Positions 46,035 to 57,464 are shown, counted from the stretch's first letter. The stretch is 64,000 nt of DNA from Chrysemys picta bellii (GCF_011386835.1 NW_027052931.1:1-64000), one strand, 5' to 3'. Notes: a model not told the origin generated them from the sequence alone. Numbers and translations are program-made.

Positions 46035-47205
46035 GCTATGGGTACCCACATGGCCCCACAGTGTGACAACATTTTTATGGCTGACTTAGAACAGTGCTTC
46101 CTCAGCTCTCGTCCCCTGATGCCCCTACTCTACTTGTGCTACATTGATGACATCATCATCTGGATTTATGGGATGGAGGCCCTTGAGGTATTCCACCAGG
46201 ATTTCAACAATTTACACCCCACCATCAGCCTCAGCCTGGATCAGTCCCCATAAGAGATCCACTTCCTGGACACTACAGTGCAAATAAGCGTTGGTCACAT
46301 AAACACCACCCTACACCGAAACCTACTGACCACTGTACTTACCTACATGCCTCCAGCTTTCATACAGACCACATCACATGATCCATTGTCTATAGACAAC
46401 CGCATTTGCTCCAATCTCTCAGACAGGACAAACACCTATAGGATCTCTATCAAGCGTTCTTAAAACTACAATACCCACCTGGTGAAGTGAAGAAACAGAT
46501 TGACCGAGCCAGAAGGGTACCCAGAAGTCATCTACTACAGGACAGGCCCAACAATAAAAGTAACAGAACGCCACTAGCCGTCACTTACAGCCCCCAACTA
46601 AAACCTCTCCAGCGCATCATCCAGGATCTACAACCTGTCTTGAAGGACGATTCCTCACTCTCACAGACCTTGGGAGACAGGCAAGTCCTCGCTTACAGAC
46701 AGCCCCCTCAACCTGAAGCAAATACTCAGCAGCAACTACACACCACACAACAAAAACACTAACCCAGGAACCAAACCCTGCAACAAATCCTGGTGCCAAC
46801 CCTATCCGCATATCTATTCAAGGGACACCATCATAGGACCTAACCACATCAGCCACACCATCAGGGGCTCGTTCACCTGCACATCTACCAATGTGATATA
46901 TGCCATCATGTACCAGCAATGCCCCTCTGCCATGTACATTGGCCAAATCAGACAGTCTCTATGCAAAAGAATAAATGGACACAAATCTGACATCAGGAAT
47001 CATAACATTCAAAAACCAGTAGGAGAACATTCAATCTCTGGTCACTCAATAACAGACCTCAAAGTGGCAATTCTTCAACAAAAAAACCCTTCAAAAACAG
47101 ACTCCAATGAGAAACTGCAGAACTGGAATTAATTTGCAAACTGGACACCATCAAATTAGGCCTGAATAAAGACTGGGAGTGGATGGGTCACTACAAAAAC
47201 TAATT
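46035..47205 (+). pseudogene. PLE reverse transcriptase / GIY-YIG endonuclease pseudogene
   Basis: The catalytic YIDD is at 46140-46151. A TAA follows 'SLSLDQSP' at about 46252, and further breaks fall after 'RISIKRS' (about 46461) and near 46760. The endonuclease part resumes at 46893 with 'MYIGQIRQSLCKRINGHKSD'. The N-terminal half including motif A is absent. Non-functional. Confidence 0.9.
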
Positions 47206-47435
47206 TCCCCCCTGCTGATACTCTCACATTCTTGTCAACAGTTTGAAATGGGCCACCTTGATTACATTGAACTCATTAGCACTACAAAAGTGACTTTTCC
47301 TCCCTTCTTGTCAACTGTTGAGAATAGCCCACTTCCATCTCAATTGAATTGGCTTGTTAGCACTGACCCCCCTCCCCACTTCCATCTTTTCATATGCTGT
47401 GTATTTATACCTCTATACTGTATTTTCCACTCCAT

Positions 47436-47475
47436 GCATCCGATGAAGTGGGTTTTAGCCCACGAAAGCTTATGC
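47436..47475 (+). ncRNA. Hammerhead-ribozyme-like motif in the PLE 3' terminal repeat
   Basis: In order: GCAT (stem I 5' strand), core CCGATGA (CTGATGA with one change), one extra A, stem II GTGGG-TTTTAG-CCCAC, the invariant GAAA, AGCT (a self-complementary stem III), then ATGC pairing with GCAT. PLEs of other animals are known to carry hammerhead motifs in their terminal repeats. The minimal stem III cannot fold well within one molecule, so if active it would act as a dimer. The T-to-C change in the core probably disables this copy. Confidence 0.55.
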
Positions 47476-47618
47476 CCAAATAAATTGGTTAGTCTCTAAG
47501 GTGCCACAAGGACTCCTCATTGTTTTTGCTGATACAGACTAACATGGCTACCCCTCTGAAACCTGTCAGAGTTTCATAGTGGGTGTAGAAGGCAGTTATA
47601 TTCTTGCTTTCCTAGATC

Positions 47619-47624
<6 letters not shown>

Positions 47625-47656
<32 letters not shown>
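47625..47656 (+). repeat. (AT)n microsatellite
   Basis: About 16 AT dinucleotides directly downstream of PLE copy 2. Confidence 0.95.
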
Positions 47657-47658
<2 letters not shown>

Positions 47659-48440
47659 TACTCACACTGAAAATCTCTTCATATAGTTTCAGCACAGCAG
47701 TGGAGGTTAATAAAAAGGACTGTGAATCAGAGCTGAGAGGCCAAATTTTGTTTTCAGGTACATCAGTGCAAATCTGGAGTAACTCCACTGTTTGTAGCAG
47801 TTACTCCTCCAGTGAAAGGGCAGAATTCTGCTTGAGCTTTACAGTCTTGCCTGAAAAGGAGCAAAATTCTACAATGAAGTGGTATCAGGTACATGTGTGG
47901 ATTTATCATTACGTAACCACAAATCATTTAAAATAATCCTAAATGTAGAAAACTGTTTAAACACATCCACCAATAGTTAAAAATAAAATCCAGACTAGCT
48001 GTTGTATGAGACATAGCTCTTAAAATAATTTAAGAAGAGGTATTAGTATATTCAGCTGAGCAAATCTATGTGGGTGAAAAGGCATAGGAGCTTTACATTG
48101 AGGGCTGGAAACAAAAATGATGACTACACAGAGAAGAATGAGACCTTAAGATGCCTTATGCAAATGCTATCTTACCTTGATAACAGACTGTTAAGGGTGA
48201 GAAATGACTGGATTTTTTTAGTTTGTTTTGGTGATCGTCATGACAGGAAAGATAATACTGATATTAATGTTTTAGCTGAATGTGGTTTCACTTAAAATGA
48301 GTTAAGGACCCATCCCAGAAAGCTGTGTTGGTCTGAGCCTGTCCTTTAACCTCTCTCTCTCTCAGGTCCCATGTATACCCAATTTCTGCCATATTATTAT
48401 ACATATATTTTTTTAAAACCATGAATGTGTAATCACTTTG
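47657..48440. other. Unassigned sequence
   Basis: AT-rich, nothing recognised. Confidence 0.4.
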
Positions 48441-48544
48441 TGTCATGAGGCTGGTACACCCCTCACCCTTTGGAGGGTTGGGAGGCGTTCCGGCCCCACA
48501 GTTGTGTCTATAGGGCTGCCCCAGTCTCGGGGCTGCGTGGCCCT

Positions 48545-48740
48545 GTGGCCTTAGTCCAACGACCCATGTGATCAGGGCAGCACGTCCTGACGGCTGGAGT
48601 CAATGATACGGCTCCTGTTATCAGGGCAGTCTAGCCTAGTGGCCAAAGTCATTACTACGGCCCCTGCTCTCAGGGCAGTGCGGCCAAATGGCCAGAGTCA
48701 ATGCTAAGGCCCTTACTGTCAGGGCAGTGCAGCCTAGCAG
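48545..48740. repeat. ~49-bp tandem repeat, four imperfect units
   Basis: Units contain 'ggccaaagtcattactacgg' then 'ctcagggcagtgcggcc' with variations ('ggctggagtcaatgatacgg', 'ggccagagtcaatgctaagg'). Confidence 0.75.
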
Positions 48741-48901
48741 CCAGAGTCTGGGTGGTGGCCGGGATAGGGGAACCCGGTGTGTCAGGGTCTGTCTCCGACT
48801 GGCTGGCCTCCGCGCCTTTGAGTGCCGGCAGTCCTCCCTCAGGTGCTAGTGACGCACCTCCTTGCCCGCCAGCAGTCATCCCAGACTGAGCTGCTCTACC
48901 C

Positions 48902-48910
48902 GCTTTTATA
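48902..48910 (-). promoter_or_regulatory. TATA-box-like motif in the solo LTR
   Basis: Minus-strand reading is GGGTATAAAAGCGGG, a good TATA context about 110 bases from the LTR 5' end on that strand. Confidence 0.5.
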
Positions 48911-49319
48911 CCCTGCTTCCAGCTGGACCATGCCCAGCAGAGCCAAGGATGTGTGGCCTCCTCAGCTAAGAGAGAAGGGTTAGCCCCTGCTGTACCAGTG
49001 CGGAACTGATGCACCCTGTCACTCTTTGTCTAACTTTTTTTCCATACCCTTGTGAGACTATGTCACTGCTATCCACTTCTTAAAATGTTTTTAAAATAAA
49101 TTATGCCCCATCCACACTGGCAGGCACAACTGTATTGACTGAAGCAAGTTTTAAGTAACTTGTTTTTAAAAGAGTTTGAGAACAGCATAGAAAATACTGT
49201 AATCAAAACATTCGTTTCCCTATATTTCACAGATGTATGGTGAGAATTAATTTGTTACTGTTCATGAGGAGCATTGAAGATGGACTTTATAAGTGGAGTA
49301 TTAAATGATACCTCTAGAC

Positions 49320-49629
49320 CAGGGGTCGCAACCTTTCAGAAGTGGTGTGCCGAGTCTTCATTTATTCACTCTAATTTAAGGTTTCGTGTGCCAGTACTAC
49401 ATTTTAATGTTTTTAGAAGGTCTCTTTCTATAAGTCTATAATATATAACTAAACTATTGTTGTATGTAAAGTAAATAAGGTTTTTGAAATGTTTAAGAAG
49501 CTTCATTTAAAATTAAATTAAAATGCAGAGACTCCCGGACCAGTGGCCAGGACCCGGGCAGTGTGAGTGCCACTGAAAATCAGCTCATGTGCCGCCTTCG
49601 GCACGCGTGCCATAGGTTGCCTACCCCTG
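49320..49629 (+). mobile_element. AT-rich hAT MITE (310 bp), copy 1
   Basis: Ends CAGGGGTCGCAACC and GGTTGCCTACCCCTG; perfect 8-bp duplication CTCTAGAC (49312-49319 and 49630-49637). Interior matches 58049-58355 in reverse ('aagtggtgtgccgagtcttc', 'aaactattgttgtatgtaaa'). Confidence 0.95.
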
Positions 49630-49637
49630 CTCTAGAC

Positions 49638-50747
49638 AATAGGAATTCAGAGTCTGTATTGGAGAGAGCTAATTTGAACAATAGAGTATTCAGAACATAA
49701 CTGATATGCTAAACTAAGTGAACTTTAATATAAAAAATGTATGCATTGCACTGAACAGAAACCCCCAGACCAAAATTGAGTGTATGTATATATGTGCATC
49801 CACAATCATTCCAGTAAGAGAAGGCAACCTGGTAGTGTAATCTGTGGTTAAAAGTAATGGTGGTAGCTCCTGTGGTTAAATAAAGGCAGCCTGGAGGCTT
49901 TATTTTTTTGTATGCCACCCCTGGACCACTTTCATTATAATCCTGTAGAGCACAGCCCATGGTTTGGTAAATCTGCCTATTTCTCATCTATAGAAAGGAT
50001 GTGCAGAAACTTCCTGGAAGCATTTCCCTGTGCTACTTCAGGAAAGGGTGGATATACTGATCTTTCACTTTTCCCATTTATTTCCAAAAGAGGGAGGGAG
50101 TATTTATTAACCGACTCTCCCATGGCTAATCAGATGATAGAGGTCCTAAAGGTGGGGTTGGCTTTTTTGATGCACACATTCTTGTTTTGTTTTTTTCCTC
50201 AGGTTGTATAATGCATCCAGTTGGCTTGAGGAATTATGTCAACAATCTGTTGGTAATAATGCATGAAGGTCATTCCTTAATGCTGGCTTTTCAGACCTTG
50301 TTAACTATAGAGATGATGAGTGTTTAATCCACATTATTCAAAGAAACTATTAGACAGAAGTTCCTTCTTGATTTAAGACATCTTTAATGACTGCAATGCT
50401 GACAAGCTCAGGGAAAAGTGGCATTTCTCGCATTTCGTGAACAGTAAAATACTTTGTACTTTCACCATGAACTTTTGGCTATTTTTTCACAACAACAAAA
50501 AGTCATTTAAATACAAAATATTTTTTTTGCAGGCAACAGCTTATTTTATGCCATGACACCGAGAACATTTTTGTGTGAAAATGGTTCATTGTAACTTGTA
50601 GCAGGCAACTAAGTGAGGCATGAATCTTGAAATTTTTGCGCAGGTAAAATCGTATCTGTTAGTGAAAATGTTAAGCAATCAATTTAACAAAATCTCACTA
50701 AATAATATTTTATATCTTGTCTTTCATTCTAAAATACTTAACAGACT
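49638..50747. other. Unique AT-rich sequence
   Basis: No gene or element recognised. Confidence 0.4.
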
Positions 50748-50759
50748 AAGTACATACAT

Positions 50760-50981
50760 GGTGTCAAGTATCAGGGGGTAGCCATGTTCGTCTGTATCCA
50801 CAAAAACAACAAGGAGTCCGGTGGCAAACAGACTTGAAGACTAACAGACTTATTTGGGCATAAGCTTTCGTGGGTAAAAAACCTCACTACTTCAGCTGCA
50901 GTTAGGTTTTTTACCCACGAAAGCTTATGCCCAAATAAATCTGTTAGTCTTTAAGGTGCCACTGGACTCCTTGTTGTTTTT
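50760..50981. mobile_element. Palindromic PLE-end dimer 1 (222 bp)
   Basis: Two copies of the PLE terminal repeat joined head to head: the left half is inverted ('caagtatcagggggtagcca' ... 'gggcataagctttcgtgggt'), the right half direct ('acccacgaaagcttatgccc' ... 'ctccttgttgttttt'). Flanked by AAGTACATACAT (50748-50759) and AAGTACCTACAT (50982-50993), an 11/12 target duplication. Confidence 0.88.
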
Positions 50982-50993
50982 AAGTACCTACAT

Positions 50994-51809
50994 ATAGTAC
51001 TGAACTGCAGCCACCTTTGGGAAGGAGAGTAGCAAATTAATTGCACAGTATTGAGGAGAGGAAAATTTTTGCTTCAGAGTCTAAATTACTTACAAAAAGT
51101 GCCATGAGGTCTTAAGGGCCAAACTTTTAAATACAAATGTCCCAAGGACAATGTGCAAAAACTGTATGCATTTGTGTTGCAGCTGTACACTTGTGTGTGT
51201 AGCATCCGATTTGTGTGCACAAATGGGTATTTTTATATTTGCCTGTTTACATATGTAGTTGCTATAGTTGTATATTTAAATGTACATACATTTTTTAACA
51301 TAGACCTGGGACTGCATCATTACAAAAAGTTGGTTATAAACACCTACACAGAGCAGACAGAACTTCTGAAAGCCTTGCACATGTCAAACTGCATGGACTC
51401 CATTTCGTATACCAGTGAAGGGACCTGTGAATTCTTGGAGTTTAGGTATTTTAAATGTGATGCTTGGACCTCAAGACACCCATTCCTCCAGTGAAATTCT
51501 GAATTTCAATATGGAAAAAATATGTCTAGAGGAAATAACTAGTTGTGTACCTCTCAGCTTCTGATGGAATGATGTCTGCACTGCTTTCTAAAGAGACTTT
51601 GGGGAAAGCTCTGGAGATGTGTGTGCCCTCTTGGTCTGAAAACCAGCTTGTAAGTGCAGTTTACCATAGTCTCTCCTTGTAAAAAAAAAAAAAAAAAAAA
51701 TGGCACCAAATGCTTCTCCTCAGGGAGCAGATGTGCTGATTATGACTAAATGGCTCGTTCTTAACATCTTTTCTGACCAAAAATGCACTTTAAATCGGAA
51801 GAAAACCAC
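50994..51809. other. Unassigned sequence
   Basis: An open frame of 113 codons at 51153-51494 is Tyr/Val/Cys-rich at its start and shows no domain; judged chance. A poly(A) of about 20 is at 51681-51700. Confidence 0.4.
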
Positions 51810-52390
51810 TAAAGTATTTGTCAGCACCGATTGTGATAATCAGGCCTAAGGTTGGAGTGGGGGGGTCACAGCTTGGTGTAGATTGGACCTGGGCCAAGAT
51901 CCGGGGCAGGCCATGGTCAAAACCACGATCAGAGTCTGTAGACAAACCAGGATCAAAACCGTAGCCAGAGTCCAAGAGCAGGCCGAAGGTTGAAGCTAGG
52001 TGGTCAGAGTCCAAAGACAAGCCAGGTTGACACCAAAGCCGGGATCCAGATACGCAATGAAGGTCCAAACCGGATAGTCGGAGTCTGAGGGTTTGGGGTA
52101 GGGTGGGAATCAGAAGGCAAGGCTGGAGTGGGTCAGTGACAAAGCTGGAGTAAGGGCAGGCTGGAAGTCGCTGAAGTCTGGTGCACTGTGAAGCAGCAGG
52201 AGGGTTCCTGACCAGGTAACGCTGTTGCTTAGACTGATCTGCAGCTCTGCTGAGGTTGCAGAAATACCTGACCCTAGGGTCATTTGACCCATGTTCTGCT
52301 CCGGGATAGGTGCGGCTGCATGCCCGAGAGCTGACTCACTGCAGCACCTGAGTGAGCAGCCCCGATTTGGCTGCAAGTTTGCCTGATACA
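51810..52390. repeat. Possible LTR-derived repeat with internal direct repeats
   Basis: Purine-rich repeated words ('ggtcagagtccaaagacaag', 'accaggatcaaaaccgtagc', 'catggtcaaaaccacgatca') recur in variations across 51900-52100, a pattern seen in the U3 of some LTRs. Ends not determined. Confidence 0.35.
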
Positions 52391-55296
52391 TTTAGCTGAT
52401 ACATATGCCATGGCTGAATTTAGTCCCACAGGGCAAATACATCTCCCTTTTTCTTCAGTGGGAGTTGTGCTTGCGTTTGTCATGGATGAATTTGGTCTAT
52501 GATATAAAGACAAGTTCAGGCAACAGTCTTGCTATGTACTATCCTGCTCCTTCCCATTCAGAGGCTCAGTCAAGGAACTACACATGACATACTTTTCTGT
52601 TCATGTCTCTGATGTTTGCATACACATCAGCTATACTGAAACCAAATTTAAAGTGTGGCTTAAATGGATAAAGAGAGGAAACTCCTAGTTATGGCGGAGA
52701 GTCTCCTTAATGTTTTTGATTCATGCTATTCAGTTTAACTTAGTATTTTAGCACACCTGGTAGAAGACAATCCCTCTTCAAAATGGAGATCCCCTTGTAA
52801 GAGCACCATACCAATGCCACACCTAGGTATGGCAAGAGTACAGTACAGAGTTGCAGCCTGTATTCATTTCCTAGCTTCAGTCAGTTGAAGCCAGACTCTT
52901 ACCATTGTTTGTTATATTTTGTGTTTGAGTTTCCTTTGGATGTTTTTCAATGTTTGTTTTAAAAATAAGAATGTTGAGATGAGTTGCATATTTCAGATCA
53001 ATTTTGAAATGCGTTTCAGAGCCAAGCATTAACAACCTGAGATGTTACAGTGGCTTCCTTGAAGTGTTGTGGTCAGCTGTGCAGATCCATTAAAAACACA
53101 TAATATTTACCTATAATATATAATAATAACAAGATGTTCTAATACTACAGAGTCGCTACTCACTTTCTGTCATGTAAATCTGCAGTGCTTTATACTCAGG
53201 CAGATCTGCCGTGACTGTGTTGATGATAATCTTTCTTCAAAAATCTCCCAACTGTGCAAATCCACTGGTGTTGGTGGTAACAACAGTGGAAGTGGTAGTG
53301 TAGGAAGGAAAGTGATGTTTTTACCACTTTGTCTTTTAGATCTGCTCAGAGAAGGTCTAGAGGATGCAGTGGTAAAAAACATCATTGGCTGCCTGTGCCC
53401 ATCTACTCTCGCACTCCCATATTTACCACCAGAGGAGCTGTAATAGTTGGAGACATCCCAGAAAAGGCTAGTGTAGATAAAACTATTTAGTTCCTACTAG
53501 AAGTAGAACTGTGCTAACTACAGGCATGTTCAACGGTGATGATTTTTTTCATATATGGTTGTGGCTAGTGCCATTTTTAGTACAGCTTGACTGTAGAACA
53601 TGGATAAAATGGCATTAGAGATTATTGTGCTAGTGGAAATCATACTCTAATTATCCCCACATAGTTCTAAACACAGTGTTATTCTGCTGTATATATGGAC
53701 ATACATCCTATTAGAGCAGATCTGTGTTTAAAGTTGTTTCAAACATCGTTACAAGCCATAATGAGGACAGGCGCTTACTAGCTAAGAGAGTTGTTGGTAC
53801 GATATATCTGAGTAAGACAATCCACTTTCTTCACTTCCTTCCTTCCTTCAACAGTTGTGTAAAGTTGCTGTGCAGAAAAGATGACTTGCAAGGGGGAATG
53901 AGATGGTTGAACCCTTTTTGCTGCTTTATGATGTCTGAAGCAGTTCTCAAGCATATTCCTTCATAATGCAGCAGAATTGTAGCTGACATCAGTTTCTGAA
54001 AACTTGCAGCTTCCAGGGTGGGCAGGGCTTTTGACCTCTGAAGAGCTTTTTAAAATGAAATTGGGGAACATCACCATTACACTCAGGAAATTGAAGGGAG
54101 ATGGAGCTTGTCAGAATACATACTTGTCATCATCCTCTTTGGAAGGATGGTTAGTATGATGTACTCCTCCAAAGCTACAACCAACAACATGGGCTCACAG
54201 GGACTGCAAGCAGCTTTAAAGAAAATTCAGTGGAATAGAAGAGATTCTAGTAACTACATATCTTAACTATTCTTTTCTTTTCTTTAACAATCTACTAGAA
54301 AGTTCACATCTTGACAATATAATGATGCAAACTACTGTTAGAAAGCACAGAAAATTGCCAGATTTCAAAGTAGATAAGCCTTATTTAAAAAAAAAGAGGA
54401 TAATTTAAGAATTGTTTAATTGATAATAGAAAATTATGGAACTGCATGTCACTCTTGAAGCTTCCTGAATCCAGCCCCCACTCCATGTTTTCTAACCGTA
54501 AAGCCACTCCTATTTTGGTTTAAACTGGGCTCTGCTGGGAAGCAAAGTTCTGTATCCTTTAAAAGGAAGCCCCAACAGAGAGAGAGAACAGGGATGTTCA
54601 CTTCATAGAGGTACTGAAACAATGATGGGGTCTTTTAAAAACTGCTGCAAAAACATCTAAAAAAATTACTTGGAGAAAATCTTACTTTGCTAACCGAAAG
54701 CCAGCTCAAGAAAATATCTACTAATTACCAGAGCTTTCCTTCAACAACATGAGAGGGGAGAGTATGTTTTAGTCTGGTCCAATGTCTGTTGATTTACATT
54801 TCTTCAGTAATACCCAGAGGATTTTGTGTGAATACCACTATGACGCAAATAGTCTAACTTGGCAAATGTTGCCGTTACTTCAATTGCATTTGTATCTTCC
54901 GCTGAGTCACACATGTTCCTGATAACATGGGCACGCTCGTGGCCAAATGCTGCACAACTGAGCTGCCAAAGCACAAGGCTGTCTGGAATCCGTTCGGACC
55001 AATCCATCATCACATAGCAAAGCTCTGGGATGCTGTATCTGCCTTTTCCTCTGCAGCAGCCTGGAAGTGTGCAGGGTCTTGTTTCACATCAGCCACCCAA
55101 AGGAAGTAGTTCTCAAGTATTACAAGGAAGTTAACTTAAAAGAGCTGGGGAACAAAATATCTAATGCTGCAAAGCAAAGAGATTCATCAAGCATTTTTCT
55201 AGGGAGGTGTCCCCAGGATCTCCTATGTTTGTCACTAGTATTTGTGCTGATAGCATTCTGAAGGAGAAAAAGCTCTCCCCTAAAGGGTAAGTACAC
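52391..55296. other. Unique AT-rich sequence
   Basis: No gene, transposon end or RNA gene recognised in 2.9 kb. Confidence 0.4.
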
Positions 55297-55308
55297 ACAG
55301 CATAGTCT

Positions 55309-55504
55309 TCAGAGTAGCAGCCGTGTTAGTCTGTATCCGCAAAAAGAACAGGAGTACTTGTGGCACCTTAGAGACTAACAAATTTATTAGATCATAAGCT
55401 TTCGTGGACTACAGCATCCGAAGAAGTGGGCTGTAGTCCACGAAAGCTTATGCTCTAATAAATTTGTTAGTCTCTAAGGTGCCACAAGTACTCCTGTTCT
55501 TTTT
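55309..55504. mobile_element. Palindromic PLE-end dimer 2 (196 bp)
   Basis: Left half is the inverted terminal repeat ('tcagagtagcagccgtgtta' ... 'cataagctttcgtggactac'), right half the direct one ('gtagtccacgaaagcttatg' ... 'gtactcctgttcttttt'). Arms pair over about 90 bp around a loop 'atccgaagaagtggg' that keeps part of the hammerhead-like core. A perfect 12-bp duplication ACAGCATAGTCT flanks it (55297-55308, 55505-55516). It belongs to a different PLE subfamily from dimer 1 ('ctctaataaatttgttagtc' versus 'cccaaataaatctgttagtc'). Confidence 0.93.
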
Positions 55505-55889
55505 ACAGCATAGTCTGGGTCTGTGAGACCCACACCTGCAGACTCAGTGGTTCCAAGCCCACATTTGAGCGTCCACACTGCATCGGAAACCCACACCTCC
55601 CAACTGTGCCGGGACATCCATATTGCGCTATGCAAACCTGAGACAGAGCTTCAGCTTCTGTGGGCTTATGCCACTGCATCCTAGCATATCTAGCACCCTA
55701 GCCAGCTGTAGCTGCTCTAGGGCTTCATTCACAATGGGGTGTGAGAGCATAAGTCTGTCCATCCTGCATGAGTTGTCTGGAAGTGTTTTGGGTCGTTTTA
55801 GCCCATCAACACATGGAAGGGCTGGGAAGTACAGCCCCAGGGGATTGTGAAATAGTGTTGGGAGACGCCACACCTGAATCTGGTGACTC

Positions 55890-56075
55890 CCACTTGAGCT
55901 GTGTCTACATGCCTGGGCTTTGACCTGCATCACAACAGGACTTGGGCTCTACCAACCCCCTTAGCAGGATCCGGGGTCCTGCCCCAAGTCTGACTGATAG
56001 CTGTGTGGATGGAAGGGAGGCTTGGGCATAAACCTGAGTCAAAGTCCAGGCTTAGAGTGCTGCATAGACATACCT
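55890..56075. mobile_element. Short MITE with TGTCTACA-type ends
   Basis: 'gtgtctacatgcctgggctt' at the left and 'ccaggcttagagtgctgcat agacatacc' at the right are inverted. Internal hairpin 'gacttggg'/'ccccaagtc'. Boundaries approximate. Confidence 0.5.
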
Positions 56076-56352
56076 GCAGGGAATGACTACGCTGCAATAA
56101 AAAACCCACAGCACCAATTCTCAGTCCTGGGGTAAGGTGACTCACACTCACAAGGCTCAGGTTGCGGGCTATAAAATTGCAGCATAGACATTTGGGCTTG
56201 GGCTCCAGCCTGGGCTCTGAGACCCCATGATGGTGAGAGGGTCTCAGAGCCCAAGTGTCTACACTGCAATTTTATAGCCCTGCAAACCCTACTCTGCTGA
56301 CCTGGGCTAGCTGCGGCCATGCTGCAGGTCTTTTATTGCAGTGTAGACATAC
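56076..56352. mobile_element. Foldback MITE (about 277 bp)
   Basis: Ends 'gactacgctgcaataaaa' and 'ttttattgcagtgtagacat' are inverted; the arms continue as 'aaattgcagcatagacattt', 'gggctctgagacc' against 'ggtctcagagccc' and 'tgtctacactgcaatttt'. Nearly the whole unit can fold on itself. Target duplication not resolved. Confidence 0.75.
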
Positions 56353-57464
56353 ATAAAACGACCCCTGAAGCTGACTAGCAGATAGAGTATGTTACTCTGG
56401 GTAGTTAATGAGAGCTGTTGCAATGCAGGACACTGATATCTTGGTATTTACATTCCAATGATTTGTGTGCAGACATAACTGGCTCCTGATAATAGCAATA
56501 ATATCTGTGTTACACAAATATGGGGACTTGTTCCAAGCAACTCCATTGGGTATGTTTTAATATAAACACAGTAATGTAACCTAAGAATGCCACAAAGGGG
56601 GAAGGAAGGGTGTGACAGATTTAGTGAAGCGAACAATGCAACATTGATATTTGCGTTGGATTATCTAATGAGATGAGCCAAACTGTCGCAGGTGTGTTAG
56701 AGGTTGGAGGAAGCCCCTTTCCCCCGTCAGCACATCTGCACAAGAGATAGCCACAACGGTGCACGTGGTGCTGCAGTTGACCTCTTTGATAAAAAATTGA
56801 CCGTCATCAACGTCCACTGCTTTTTTGGAGTGGAGTGATGTCAGTGGACATCTTCCCCAATTAGGGCTCCACTTTTCCTCATCCTTGCAGGGGGACACCC
56901 TTAGTCTGGAGGGTGGTGATGCTGTCTTGGGTGGGGAAAGGCATTCCTGCTACACCAATAGTCCCAACTCCCCTCTCCTGCCCTTTACTGTTCACAATCT
57001 GCAAGCCAACTATGAGTCACTGTTTGCAAGTATCAGTTTTGCTATTTCAGCCAGTGCTGAGACCAAAAATGCATTCTCTCTAGTCTTTTCTCAGGACCGT
57101 GTTCCCAATGTTTATTCAGGCCACGTCCTTGGATTTCTGTTCTTTCTTTAAGCTTCTCTATTCTTTTTGTTGCCTGCCTGCTTCTTTCTCTCTCTCACAC
57201 ACACACCCCTCCACTAAATAATAGCCAGTGAAATCCTCTCTGCTCACCTGGCTTCATTTCTGTGTTGTTGCATCTGCCTATGTTTTGGCTGGAAATTCCT
57301 ATTGTTTTAGCTACCTAATTCTATAAATGAGTTTAATGACTTCTTACAGCTATCTTATTTGAAGGGTAGCAACAGTTACACCCTCCCACTTCCGTGAGGT
57401 TTTGCCCAACTCATTAAAGGCCCGTTTATGCTGATGGAATAGTGCTGTGTAAAGGACATGCTTG
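56353..57464. other. Unassigned sequence
   Basis: No gene recognised; ORFs of 77-108 codons around 56700-57100 overlap on both strands. Confidence 0.4.

Larger units (their letters stand above)
46035..47575 (+). mobile_element. Penelope-like retroelement, copy 2, 5'-truncated and decayed
   Basis: Plus strand encodes remnants of the same protein as copy 1 in the same order, from motif B ('GTHMAPQCDNIFMADLEQCF') through the GIY-YIG region ('MYIGQIRQSLCKRINGHKSD') to 'KLDTIKLGLNKDWEWMGHYK', then a ~400-bp 3' region and the shared terminal repeat ending 'tggctacccctctgaaacc'. The coding part carries many stops and frameshifts. Confidence 0.93.
48441..49021 (-). mobile_element. Solo LTR, GC-rich, with tandem repeats (581 bp)
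   Basis: On the plus strand it starts TGTCATGAGGCTGG and ends CACCCTGTCA, so it is TG...CA on the minus strand too. CTTTG precedes it (48436-48440) and recurs two bases after its right end (49024-49028), suggesting a target duplication with slight end wear. A minus-strand TATAAAAG box lies at 48902-48910, and about four imperfect copies of a ~49-bp unit at 48545-48740 lie downstream of it on that strand. Confidence 0.7.

Noticed and set aside
50760..50981. Direct and inverted repeats considered as a CRISPR-like array
   Set aside because: The repeats are two inverted Penelope ends, and the sequence is vertebrate.
51153..51494. 113-codon ORF
   Set aside because: No splice signals at sensible places, no domain, AT-rich chance frame.
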